Shown: positions 8,671 to 18,100 of the stretch, one piece after another
How positions within the stretch are numbered: the first letter of the stretch is position 1
Layout of the letters: every line of letters starts with the position of its first letter
Made by a program: the position numbers and the translations under genes
Assembly (NCBI GenBank): GCA_009801015.1
Contig: VHZZ01000349.1
Coordinates: 154,511 to 176,852, forward strand
Reading direction: 5' to 3'
Length of the DNA stretch: 22,342 bases
DNA from: Silene noctiflora
Lineage: Eukaryota; Streptophyta; Magnoliopsida; Caryophyllales; Caryophyllaceae
Notes under the pieces: generated by a model
Told to the model about the DNA's origin: nothing
Databases searched by the model: none
The model's input: the letters and a program-made list of their open reading frames with translations, nothing else

Positions 8671-9131
8671 CATTGATTCATGTGTAATTTATTCTCTAAT
8701 TTATAAATTAATACCAAATTTGGAAGGGTATTAAATGCTTAAAAACAACCATGGGTTGTATTTATCATTACCCAAAAAAAAGGTTGGTGATATAAGAAAA
8801 TGCAAGCATGAAAAAACATATACTTCCTCCGTCCCCGGTCAATTATTGTCCTTTGGTTTTTGCACAAATGGAACAAATTACTAAATGACAAGTGAAACAA
8901 ATTGAGTGTAAATAATCAAACTGCTTATCAAGTTCAAGCCGAGGGCGCCACCGGTGGCGCTAACTCATTTTTCGTTAAGCAATTATTCAATCTAAACTAC
9001 CACAGATCCACAATTACACAAATAGATAAACAAACTAACAATAACAAATTAACAAGTCTGATAACATAACTCAATAATCGAATTTTATTTTAGTTAAAAT
9101 AAAGCTTGAAGGTTGGGGAAAAATTAAGAAC
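8671..9131. other. Spacer with half of a Stowaway-like MITE and a GC palindrome
   Basis: TACTTCCTCCGTCCCCGGTC at 8821 is a typical Stowaway left end. I find no matching right end, so this is a solo terminus or degraded copy. GCGCCACCGGTGGCGC at 8945-8960 is a perfect 16-base palindrome in otherwise AT-rich DNA. No gene is seen here. Confidence 0.5.
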
Positions 9132-9275
9132 TTAACTTGGAGAATCGAGAGAGAGGGGCATGTCGGCAGACGCCAGGTAGGGGCGGACGTAGGCGAAAAT
9201 GAAGGTAGGATAAGGCACGCCGGCGGCGAGGAGGATGCCGGCGGTAGGGTGGCAACTGGAGTGGTGGACCGATGG
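9132..9275 (-). other. GC-rich short open frame, possible exon relic
   Basis: A GC-rich island in AT-rich surroundings. One minus-strand frame reads HHSSCHPTAGILLAAG, then VPYPTFIFAYVRPYLAS, then ADMPLSLDS, and stops at TAA 9132-9134. It has a hydrophobic middle and looks protein-like. An overlapping 90-codon frame (9071-9343) is proline- and serine-rich and looks like a shadow. I do not recognise the family. A TAA lies upstream of this frame, so it has no start of its own. Confidence 0.25.
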
Positions 9276-9500
9276 TTATATTTGCCATTTGGGGAAAAGT
9301 AAAGGTTTTGTTTTGTTTTTGTGTAGTCGTTTTTCTTGCTCATGTTGCGTTTCCTTTTTTTTTTTCTGGGTCACGTGATAGCACATTTAGCACGTGCCAT
9401 CACTGCCCTCACGAGCCTAACGCCAAAACCGCCCCGTGGCCATGATGGAGGCAGAAAGGCGGTAGTAGGTAAGCTATACTACCAGGCACCCGCTAAGTTA

Positions 9501-9837
9501 GAGCATCTTCAATAGTAAGCTAGTTGCCACATCATTTTTTTGAGCTACAACAATTTCAAGTTATAATTTACTTCAATGGTGAAGCCAATAAACTACTAGC
9601 TTAATGAGACCCACCTAACATATTTTCCTATTTATTTATTCAATTCTTAATTTCTAAATATAAAATTAAAACTTCATAAATAAGACCACTATTTTCCTAT
9701 TGGCTATGTTCTTCTTATGGGCCACTTTAAGCAAGTAGCTTCATACTAGCAAAATTTTTTTTAGGCAAAACTAATCTACTGAGCAACTAGCTTAAGAATT
9801 GCAAGCAAGTCATTTTGTTCAACCATTGGAGATGCTC
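9501..9837. mobile_element. PIF/Harbinger (Tourist-like) MITE, copy 1
   Basis: Ends are GAGCATCTTCAATAG on the left and CCATTGGAGATGCTC on the right. Both are flanked by a perfect TTA target duplication (9498-9500 and 9838-9840), the TWA type typical of Harbinger. 337 bases, AT-rich, non-coding. AAGCTAG/CTAGCTT subterminal motifs are mirrored near both ends. Confidence 0.85.
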
Positions 9838-9840
9838 TTA

Positions 9841-10363
9841 AATATTTAAGACTCGTGATACAATATCTGAAATTTATATTAAAATTTTGACTTTAAATAT
9901 AAAGTTTATGAGTTTTATTGTAAAGTTTATAAGCTCCTTTATATATTTATGAGCATTTTTAAATGTATTCACTAAGGAGAGGCTAAGTTGTATGAAAATT
10001 TGTAGTGACCTGAGCTGTTTATGTATAGTGTTGAGAATGAGGAAATAATGTTCCTTATAAAAAAACATAATACAACTACAAAATAATATATATAATCTCA
10101 ATTAAACTTTTGTTTTAATATAATTTTTTTTTAATATATACAAGTAATTAAAAGTAGTAGTCATATACAACCGGTGGTATAATCTTTCTCTTACTCATAG
10201 TGTTTTTATCATATTGCTTGGACACAATTGATATGCACTTTGTAATTAAATGAAAAAAGTGTTAGATAAACAACATACTCATTGGTACGACAAAAGTGAA
10301 AACAACACATGAAAATTTCTCTAAGGAAAATGGGAAGAACACTCTGAAAAGGAGGGAGTAAGA
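9841..10363. other. AT-rich non-coding spacer
   Basis: Strongly AT-rich, with only low-complexity frames. GGAGGGAGTA at 10351-10360 is a Stowaway-type right terminus without an obvious left partner. Nothing else recognised. Confidence 0.5.
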
Positions 10364-10366
10364 TAA

Positions 10367-10679
10367 GAGCATCTCCAATGGATAGCTATAACACAGTGTA
10401 GTTTGATTTGCCAACTCGGTTTTTTAAGCTACTTTACTTTTAAAGCTACTGGAAAGCTACTTTATTTGTGCATCTTGTAGCTTATATGGGTCGTACTATA
10501 ATATTTTCCTCCAATAATTTTTTTTACATTTTTCTTTTTTTCATTCCAAGCATGTAGCTTGGTAGAGCTACAATGCTTTCAAGCAACTTTTGTTTATTCC
10601 CTCTCCAATGGTAAGCTACTTGCTTGAAATTTTACAAAAATTGCAAGCAAGTCCCTAAAAGCAACCATTGGAGATGCTC
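10367..10679. mobile_element. PIF/Harbinger (Tourist-like) MITE, copy 2
   Basis: Perfect 15-base terminal inverted repeats, GAGCATCTCCAATGG and CCATTGGAGATGCTC, flanked by TAA at 10364-10366 and 10680-10682. 313 bases, non-coding. Same family as 9501-9837 but with different interior sequence. The better preserved ends suggest it is the younger copy. Confidence 0.9.
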
Positions 10680-10682
10680 TAA

Positions 10683-10976
10683 GCTGCGGCCATTTACGTT
10701 GTAACGACAGAGTATGATAAACAAAATTATACAGTATCACAAATCTAAAAGATTACAAAATTCTAATTGTAAAAGAAAAATCTTTGATTTCGAAACTAAT
10801 GTTAGTGAATGTCAAAAGGTGCTCGGACTGATCGCGTCTACACCATTGCAACCCTAGTTGAACAAATACAATGGACTTACGAATAACACAAGTTCTTATT
10901 TAAGATGTGCATATTCATCTTAAACATAAACCGGAGTACGGTCAAATAAATATATATGACAAAAAACTTGTTCCAT
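10683..10976. other. AT-rich spacer with small hairpin
   Basis: No gene seen. TTAAGATG (10900-10907) and CATCTTAA (10916-10923) form a short inverted repeat with an 8-base loop. Confidence 0.4.
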
Positions 10977-10978
10977 TC

Positions 10979-11071
10979 TATCCGTCAGACTCTCCAAAGT
11001 CTTAAGACTCTGCCACATCAGCTTTCCACTAACTTTTATTATTTCTTTATTGTTCAGACTTACCTCAGACT
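10979..11071. mobile_element. Partial copy of the GTCTTAAGAC element
   Basis: Nearly identical to 11287-11378: ATCCGTCAGAC, CTCCAAAGTCTTAAGACTC, TGCCACATCAGCTTT, TTATTGTTCAGACTTACC. It is cut at 11071-11072, where the sequence has an ambiguous base. It is either a truncated second insertion or a local duplication or assembly artefact of the complete element downstream. Confidence 0.7.
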
Positions 11072-11275
11072 NTATGCAAGCATACACTCCGTATTTTTCC
11101 GTGCTCGCAATTTATTATTTAGAGATTACCCATCTACGAACCAACCTTAATTACGCAAAAATGAACCAGTAATTACTCTTAAATCACCAACAGTCTCTCA
11201 TAGTCAAGCAAAAGGCTTTAAGCTATGTCAGTATTCCTTTCCACATCATAGAACAAAGCCTTATTTAGCTCCTTA

Positions 11276-11688
11276 GGTTAAGATTATCCGTCAGACCCTC
11301 CAAAGTCTTAAGACTCTGCCACATCAGCTTTTCACTAACTTTTATTATTTCTTTATTGTTCAGACTTACCTCAGACTCACCTCAGACTTTATACATTATC
11401 CGTCAGACTCACCTCAAACTCTACTTTTCTACTTTCCACTTCACTTGGTTTTTTTTTTCAAAGAAAAATGCCACATGGTATCCATTAATGGATACTTTCC
11501 ACTCGTGGTGGGGTCAAGACTCACCTAAAGTCTTAAGTTGAGTCTTGGATTTCTAAGACTCAACTTAAGACTTTGTCAAGACTTTGTCAAGACTTTGTCA
11601 AGACTTTTGTAGATTATTGATAGTCTTGACTGAGTCTTGTCTTAAGACTTACCAAAGTCTTATCTCAAGACTACCAATAATCTTACCC
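11276..11688. mobile_element. Palindromic MITE with TTA target duplication
   Basis: Ends are GGTTAAGATTAT (left) and ATAATCTTACCC (right), flanked by TTA at 11273-11275 and 11689-11691. The interior is built from AAGTCTTAAGACT palindromes and CAGACTCACCT/AAGACTTTGTC direct repeats, so the single strand could fold extensively. 413 bases, non-coding. The TTA target and the terminus suggest a Harbinger-like origin; the family assignment is inferred. Confidence 0.7.
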
Positions 11689-11846
11689 TTAAGGAAAATG
11701 GGTACAATTTGACCTAGCTAATTAAGACATACATGCCTGTATTAAGAGATACCAACTGTTGGAACAACTATACTTGCAGTTGATGCAATGAAGTTGCTGA
11801 GACAGTGAAAAGAGATCACCCGTAAGTCTGTAACCAACCATACCAT

Positions 11847-13386
11847 TCAATGATTTAGATCTTTAATCCTCCAAATAAACAAATTGTGCCTTTGTTGATG
11901 CTTTTGGAAACCTAACAGCTGTTTTAATACTTTAAGCTCGGAAACAGCATCGAGTTTTTCACACTTAAAGAACATTATCCCGAGCACCACTGAGTTAGCA
12001 AGAACATACACGATAAACTTTAGCTCCGCAGTTGATCCTGTAATACCTGTAACTTTCAGTTTGTGGAGCTTACGCAACTCATAGTCATAGTGAATACTTT
12101 GGTGGACATTACTGTGCTCAACAGCATCGCTGGGCGAGATAATCTGCATCCAAGCAGTCAATAGGTTTGGATGATTTTCGATATCTAGCTCAGATTCACT
12201 CACTTGCACCAGTAAATATAACGAATGGTAAATTACAGGTTGGTTAATAGATGTTACTCACCGAAATTTCTAGATCCCGGATGATGCGGCAGCTTTGAAC
12301 CATGCCATGAGTGAAGCAAAATACGTCAGAATCACTTAGCTCCAGATTTGCTAGACATTATCTATCTAGATGGTTAAATGCTACAACAAGCGATATGTTT
12401 ATCGTCCCACCTGCAGCCAAGAACTTGCGTAGCAAGCATTAAGGAGGTTAGCTGATGGCCATAGTACGTTTAATTTAAGGATGCATATTAGAGTTTTATG
12501 GAGCTGGCTGATTAGCTACGACATTTACCTTGGGCAAGTTACCTCCAATCTCAAGGCTCTGCAAATTATATGAACTAGCAAGACTGTTGATGGTGGCTAC
12601 AACTGTTTCAATGCCTTTCATCTTCGATTTAGTTGAACATAGTGTCACATCAGTAAGACGAGGGGCCTTCTTGAGACGAACAGAGTCAAATTTACCTTTA
12701 ATAATCAATTTTTCAAGGCTCGGAGCATCAATATCAAGAATATCCATGCCGAGACAATTCTCAAGCCTCAACAATACGAGGCAGGGACACTTGGCTATAA
12801 TACTCCAAAGCATGCCAACGCCATTGTTAAATTTAAGGCAGAGCAGCTCAAGGCGCTTTAGATGAGGAAAGCCCATAAAGTCAAATGGAGGAGCAATTAA
12901 AACAAAGCACTGAAGCATAAGCTTCATCAAGTCGGTACAGTGGAAAATGTAAGAAGGGAGGATCACAAGATCGGACCATTTTCGAGTCCAATTATCAAGA
13001 GCAATCTTTCTAGTACAGGTTCTTGAGAGTAGAGAAAGCCATGGGCTTAAACTCGCATTTTTGTCGACTTGTAGATCAGCATTACCCGGCTTGAGCACAA
13101 GATAACAACTATGTATATGTCCATTGTGGTGTAAGAGTATGTTGCTGATTATGCGACTTCCTTTTTGCCAATCAGTAGTTGAATCTGCTTTGCGGATCCT
13201 TGTCCAGAAAGCTTCATCAAATGTAAGATACGGATAAGATAGCCAAATACGCCTCCATGTTCGTGAGAGTATACTAGTCTTTGCCACTATGGTAAAGGGC
13301 AAGTGTTTTAGAATCTTATCAGTCACAATCGCAGGCATAATGCTGATCAAGTCGTCGTTTGTTTCTAGGGACTCAGAAGAAGCCAT
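11847..13386 (-). pseudogene. F-box/LRR/FBD pseudogene
   Basis: Paralogue of the F-box gene at 896-2603. Exon 1 is complement(12543-13386), beginning MASSESLETNDD. It is open through the F-box (SIMPAIVTDKILKHLP, ILSRTWRRIW) and LRRs (FPHLKRLELLCLKF). Exon 2 is complement(12262-12408) and exon 3 is about complement(11847-12143), with splice sites matching the intact gene. Exon 2 has lost 2 bases near 12357-12363 relative to the paralogue and then meets TGA at 12332-12334. Exon 3 has lost 1 base near 11911-11915, so the FBD end reads GFQKHQQRHN instead of LPRASTKAQ. An in-frame extension to 13542 exists but runs through a TTTTCAG acceptor just before the ATG, so I do not use it. If translated it would give an F-box/partial-LRR protein of about 300 residues without FBD. 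Confidence 0.82.
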
Positions 13387-13679
13387 TTGAGCTGAAAATC
13401 CGAAAGAAGTCGGTTCAATCTTAGAGAACTTTAACCTGAAAATGATTATGCAGCCCACATATCTACTTACAAAATCTGTAATACATTTCCGGGTCTCAGA
13501 GAAACGATCCAAGAAAAAACCTACATAATCCATGCACTGCATGGAAGTATGGAGCTAAACTTGTACGACATGAACAAAAATGACGTTGCTAAACAAATAA
13601 ACACAGAACTATAATTCATCTTTGAAAGCCTCTGTTTTCTTCTAGCAACTCAGAGCCTCGGATTAAGACGCATAAGCTT

Positions 13680-14110
13680 TAATGATGGAAGCGTATATGT
13701 CTGGTTGTCTACTCCTTTCACATATTCTGCGTCATTTAGGAACTGCAGCAAGTAAAACACAGTGACATTAAAATAGCTCCACCACAATAAACTAGGACAT
13801 GCATCCGCGTGTGTTGGTTACTGCTCAAAAGTAAAGGTTTACAGCACAAATACATGAGATGTTATAAATTCGCAGAAAAAAGGAGGTACCTCATAGTGGT
13901 CATGGAATAGGTGTGGAGTATAAGCAATGGGAGAAAAGCCGATTGCAGGAAGCCCTTGTTGCCTAAAATATTGAGAATCAGTGAAGCCAAGGCATATCCG
14001 GCTTCTCAAGTTTTACATCAGCATTCAGGATGGCTTCTAAGAGATTCCACCGGGGGTTCAAGCTGTCGGCCACTGTAATTGCTCGTTTCCCAAATTTATC
14101 AAGCACTAAA
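13680..14110 (-). pseudogene. Aminoacylase-1-like (M20 peptidase) pseudogene, C-terminal exons (copy A)
   Basis: Aminoacylase-1 hydrolyses N-acyl amino acids in the cytosol and belongs to the zinc M20 family. Readable pieces in order are VADSLNPRWNLLEAIL, FTDSQYFRQQGLPAIGFSP, then TPHLFHDHYE. The last is followed by a GTACCTCC donor at about 13888; its HDH segment matches the C-terminal metal-site region of the family. A CTGCAG acceptor at 13743 then leads into FLNDAEYVKGVD. The frame shifts between EKP and FTDSQYF, and the last exon carries a 6-base insertion and a further shift. Upstream catalytic exons are absent. Paralogous to 21182-21720. A dead gene tail carried with the NLR module. Confidence 0.7.
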
Positions 14111-14146
14111 ACTGTCCTCTAATTTGCTTCAGCACCAGGGGTTCAA

Positions 14147-14230
14147 GCTACCGGAAGTGATTTGTTTATCCAACCAGCAGCCAAGAACTCGCATGGCAAG
14201 CAGTAAAAAGAATCAGCTCATGGACACAGT
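14147..14230 (-). pseudogene. Ectopic F-box intron-1/exon-2 fragment
   Basis: On the minus strand this reads like 1960-2030 of the intact F-box gene: CATGAGCTGATTCTTTTTAC, GAGTTCTTGGCTGC, then GATAAACAAATCACTTCCGG. The acceptor is ruined (GCTGGTTGG instead of GCAGGTGGG). Homology ends within about 3 bases of 14147, and aminoacylase-like sequence (TTGAACCCCTGGTG) follows directly. The joint is therefore a recombination scar between two unrelated gene relics. Confidence 0.7.
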
Positions 14231-14244
14231 AACTCTAACGGGAA

Positions 14245-14545
14245 GAAAAACATACCTCCTGACCATTTATTTACCTGACCATTTTTTTGGGGGTCTGGTT
14301 AATCATTCTGTTTTTGGGACTTATTGTAATGTGTAAACTGACCGTTTTCTTTTGTGAGTTCACCTGAACAAAATGCGGCCAGTTTCTACTTTCCTTGATC
14401 TTTATGCCAAAAACAAAGATAATGGCACTGTCTGTCCCAACCATTTGTTTACTTTAATTAGAATAACCCTCAAAAAAACAAAATCACAGCAAGTGTGGGC
14501 TATAAACCAAAAGGGACAATCAAACAATTCTCAAATTTATCGTCT
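14245..14545. mobile_element. Degraded Stowaway-like MITE remnants
   Basis: CCTCCTGACCATTTATTTAC at about 14252 and CTGTCTGTCCCAACCATTTG at about 14430 resemble the start of the MITE at 18641 (TCTGTCCAATCATATGTTTA). AAGGGACAATCAAACAA near 14510 looks like an opposite end. Boundaries and target duplications are not clear. No gene here. Confidence 0.4.
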
Positions 14546-14582
14546 GTACATAAGCTTGTAAATTCATCCTCGAACAAGTGTT

Positions 14583-14900
14583 GCTTCAACAAACACAGCG
14601 TATTGAAAATCTTAAAAACACAGGGTATTTAGGAACTGCAGCAAGTAAAACAAAATGACAGTTAGAAACTTAGAATGCAATATATCTACTGCATATGAAT
14701 GAGCTTACACCCTCCGATGTGTAAGAAGCGACAACCATGGACATGCATCCGCGCATGTTGGATACTTCTAACCTGATCTGAGTTACATAGGCTTAGTATA
14801 AAAAAAAAAAAAAAAAAAGGCCATGGAAAACATGCCTGATTATTCTTGAGCTTGGCATGAGTCAACAAGAAACACAGATGCAGCTGACAAGTAACATTGG
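14583..14900 (-). pseudogene. Second aminoacylase-like intron relic, with poly-A tract
   Basis: ATTTAGGAACTGCAGCAAGT (from about 14628) repeats the acceptor region at 13736, and ACATGCATCCGCG..TGTTGG recurs at about 13798 and 14740. It also matches 21240-21400 (GAATGAGCTTACA, CTGAGTTAC.TAGG). No coding exon beyond about three codons survives. A19 at 14800-14818 is a slippage tract. Confidence 0.5.
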
Positions 14901-15034
14901 ATATTAGCCTTGGAAAAAATATTTTTAGTTGGATATTACTATATTAGCCTTGGAAAAAAAAGACTGTTCAGGCACCCGGTTCACATAACAAGCTTCTATA
15001 TATCAGTAGCTCAGGCACCTGGTTCACATAACAA
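14897..15034. repeat. Small direct duplications 3' of NLR-2
   Basis: ATTAGCCTTGGAAAAAA occurs at about 14901 and 14942. TCAGGCACC.GGTTCACATA occurs at 14968 and 15011, offset by 43 bases. Both lie in the presumed 3' flank of NLR-2. Confidence 0.7.
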
Positions 15035-15094
15035 TCACAAGAAGGTTGCCCAAGAGAGAAAGGAAGCAATTTTATGGATACCAATATTATTAAT

Positions 15095-15100
15095 TTTATT
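15095..15100 (-). promoter_or_regulatory. Candidate polyadenylation signal of NLR-2
   Basis: AATAAA on the minus strand, about 55 bases after the NLR-2 stop codon. NLR-1 has no exact AATAAA at the equivalent spot. Plant signals are loose, so this is only a candidate. Confidence 0.35.
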
Positions 15101-15152
15101 GTACCAGTAACGGCTACACAAGCTTAGATTCACGTTCATGGCGCACCTTTTT

Positions 15153-18100
15153 TTATTCCCACCAGTGAGTGAAGGAGATGTGAGGGATGTGTCGAATATT
15201 GGGCCACTCCTTGCCGCTTGGTTCTTCACATGCTTCTCTTAGTCCTGGGCAGTTTAGGATCTCAAGTTTCTGAAGGGAAATGATATTTTGGATTGCGCCC
15301 AGTGATTTGAGGTTGGGGCAATCAATGAACTTCAAGGAATGAAGTGATGACAAGCAGCTTATCCACTCCGGTAGTCCTTTCAACGATTTACAAAGACTAA
15401 TGTCGAGGTCTTGAAGGGCAGTTAGGTGCTTCATCCCTCTAGGCAGCATTTGCAGAGTACTAAGAGACTCTAACTTGAGGAAACGGAGATTGTGACTTAG
15501 GGATCTCCAAGGCATGTCATCCTCGAATTCCTCGTCCACTACAGGTATATCATCTAGTGATAGCGACTCCAAAGCAGTGAGATGTTCCAACACCCCTGAA
15601 ACACTAGTCAGTCTTCTGCACCTTCTAATCTCAAGTTTTCGTAAGGAAGAAGAGCTCTTGAAAACCTCCTCAAATTCCGATAACCTCTCTAATTCATCAT
15701 TGTCTCGTATCACGATATCGGTAAGACATCTAACAGGCAGAGTAGTGAGATAACCCACACTGTCTACTTCCACTCTTAATTTGAGATCTAAGTTTGCAGG
15801 CCCTTCACTTGGTAATATCCGGAACAACTTGTTGCTGAGAACTACCTCTAGTGATTCTAGGCTCGGACAAGGAGGAAGAGATGTTAACTTGGGGCATAAT
15901 TCAATTAACACTCTCGAGAGACGAGGAAATGGTGGTTGCCAATGTGGCATGCAGCTACTGCTATCTCCTTCACAGACCCCTCCCCGCCAACCTTTCAGCC
16001 TTTCCATACACCAAAGACTGAGAAACTCAAGGGATGGAAAAAAGGGCAAATCCTTTAACCCATAACCACCATGGCCAATTGCATTGGGCTCCATGTACTC
16101 CAAGTTATTCATTTTTCTAAGAGACAAGAATTTCAGATGCTTTAAATTACTCAACAATGGGATACCATCCAACCTCTCACAATCCCAAAGCAGAATCTTG
16201 ACAAGATTTGGAAGAATAATTGCCCAGTCATCCCGAGCTCTTCCCCACCTTGGACTTTCAGTACCATTATATCCATACAAGCTCAACTTCATCAGCTTTC
16301 GATTTGGCTGCAGCTTCTCAATCAGAGCCTCATTATTGCATTCACGAGCCTCTTCATCAAAATCTATCTCTATCACCTTCAGATTCTTAATGTGCTCCAA
16401 ATAACTGCCTTCCCCTATATTTTCCTTCTCACTTGCAAGATTTCCACAGATCCTGATTTTAAGCCGACCCCTTAAATTGACAAGTAATTTCAAGTCTTTC
16501 AATTCTCCTCTAAATTGCTCTCTAATTGAACTCACACCACCAACCTTAAAGTGAGTTAGGTCACCAAGTTTAATCAGTTGGTCTATACCTAAAGGCATGG
16601 AAGTCAACTTTCCACATTTACGTATATTCAAGAGCCTAAGATTTACCAATTTGCAAAAATCTTTTGGCCACTTGTTAAAACTATGACAGCCTCCCAAAAT
16701 CAAACTCTCTAAATTATATAATTTTGTAATTGAATTTGGGAGTGTCTTGAGATTCTGATTATGAGAGAGATTTAGATATCTTAAATGTAGTAATTCACCG
16801 ACTGACTCCGGCAAATTTACGGCATTTGGCACAAATAAGCGTAACGATCTAAGGCAGCGCCAATTGGCTACTAGAGTTTTCACCACGTCAGAGTGGATCT
16901 TTGTATTCATATAGCATGTACGAATATTTCCTTTAGTGAACGAGCTTTTTGTCCATTCTTCCCCATCAAGAAATAAATGGCGAATTTTTTTGCTTAAGTT
17001 GCTTGACTGACTATTTACCACAATAATCTCCTCCGCCGCAACTTCTTGAGCAAGATCGTGCATTAAATCGTGCATTTTAAATGATACAGTAACACCTAAG
17101 TCATCTTTTTTCACATCTTGAAAAAAACATCGTTTTAGTAAGATTAGATAGCAATCCTCACTATCACCAATGTATCCTTGCGCCATCCAAAGACTAATCA
17201 TCTCTTGTTTGTTCATTTCAAAATCCTTGGGGAATAAAGCACAATACCTAAAACAATTTTTCACAAAAGGTTCAAGGTTGTTGTAACTAAGCTTTAAGAT
17301 AAACATAATTGGATTCTTGGTTGTTTCAATGTGAGGTATTCGATTCTTTTCGAATGATTCCCATCTATGTTTTTGACCATATAAAAGTGTTCCTAGAACT
17401 TTTATAGCAAGGGGAACATTGGAGCATTTTTTAACAATTTTTTGGGCGATCCTAGTCAATTCAGGTTCGTTTGCTTCATCGGACTCTCGTTCGAATGCCG
17501 TCAGCACAAACAAACGCCACGAATTCTCATCAGACAAACCTTTTAACATATACTTTTTAGAGTGAGTGGCTCTTCCTAATACCACTTCCGTTGTTTTCTC
17601 CGAACGGGTAGTAATCACAACTCTACTTCCCCTACCACCAATTGTCAAGTATCTACTCAGCTTACTCCACTCATTGGGATATTCAGTCCATACATCGTCT
17701 AATATAAGCAAGAAAACCTTATTTTTCAATTCTTTGTTAAGTTTTATTTGCACGGACTGCATGGTGGAGACATCACTAGGCTTTTTATTTGTTGCTGATT
17801 CTATAATACTACTTAATATTGATTGGACATCTAATCCTTTTCCATCTTGGTCCGAGACACATGCCCATAGCTTCTTCTCAAACCTAGTTTCGACCCTAAC
17901 ATGATTATACACAAGTCGAGCAAGAGCGGTTTTCCCCAACCCTCCTATTCCCACAACAGCAATAAACCCAACATTCTCCTCAACATTAGGATCAAGCAAC
18001 ATGTCTACAACAACCTTCACATCATCCTCTCTTCCAATTATATTCTCATGGGTTTCATCTAAAAAGGAACAAGTGTCCTCTTTCCTTTTCAAAGTAGCCT

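Noticed and set aside
9071..9343. Minus-strand 90-codon Pro/Ser-rich frame as a gene
   Set aside because: Composition is what a GC-rich island gives in a secondary frame. Another frame of the same island (9132-9275) looks more protein-like.
12496..13542. N-terminal extension of the minus-strand F-box frame (52 residues before MASSES)
   Set aside because: It runs through a TTTTCAG acceptor immediately before the ATG at 13384-13386, and the paralogue has no equivalent. It is most likely leader intron or UTR read in frame.
14079..14336. Plus-strand 85-codon frame, and the frames at 14373-14561 and 21805-22077
   Set aside because: They cross recognised relics, MITE remnants or spacer and show no domain, homology or start context.
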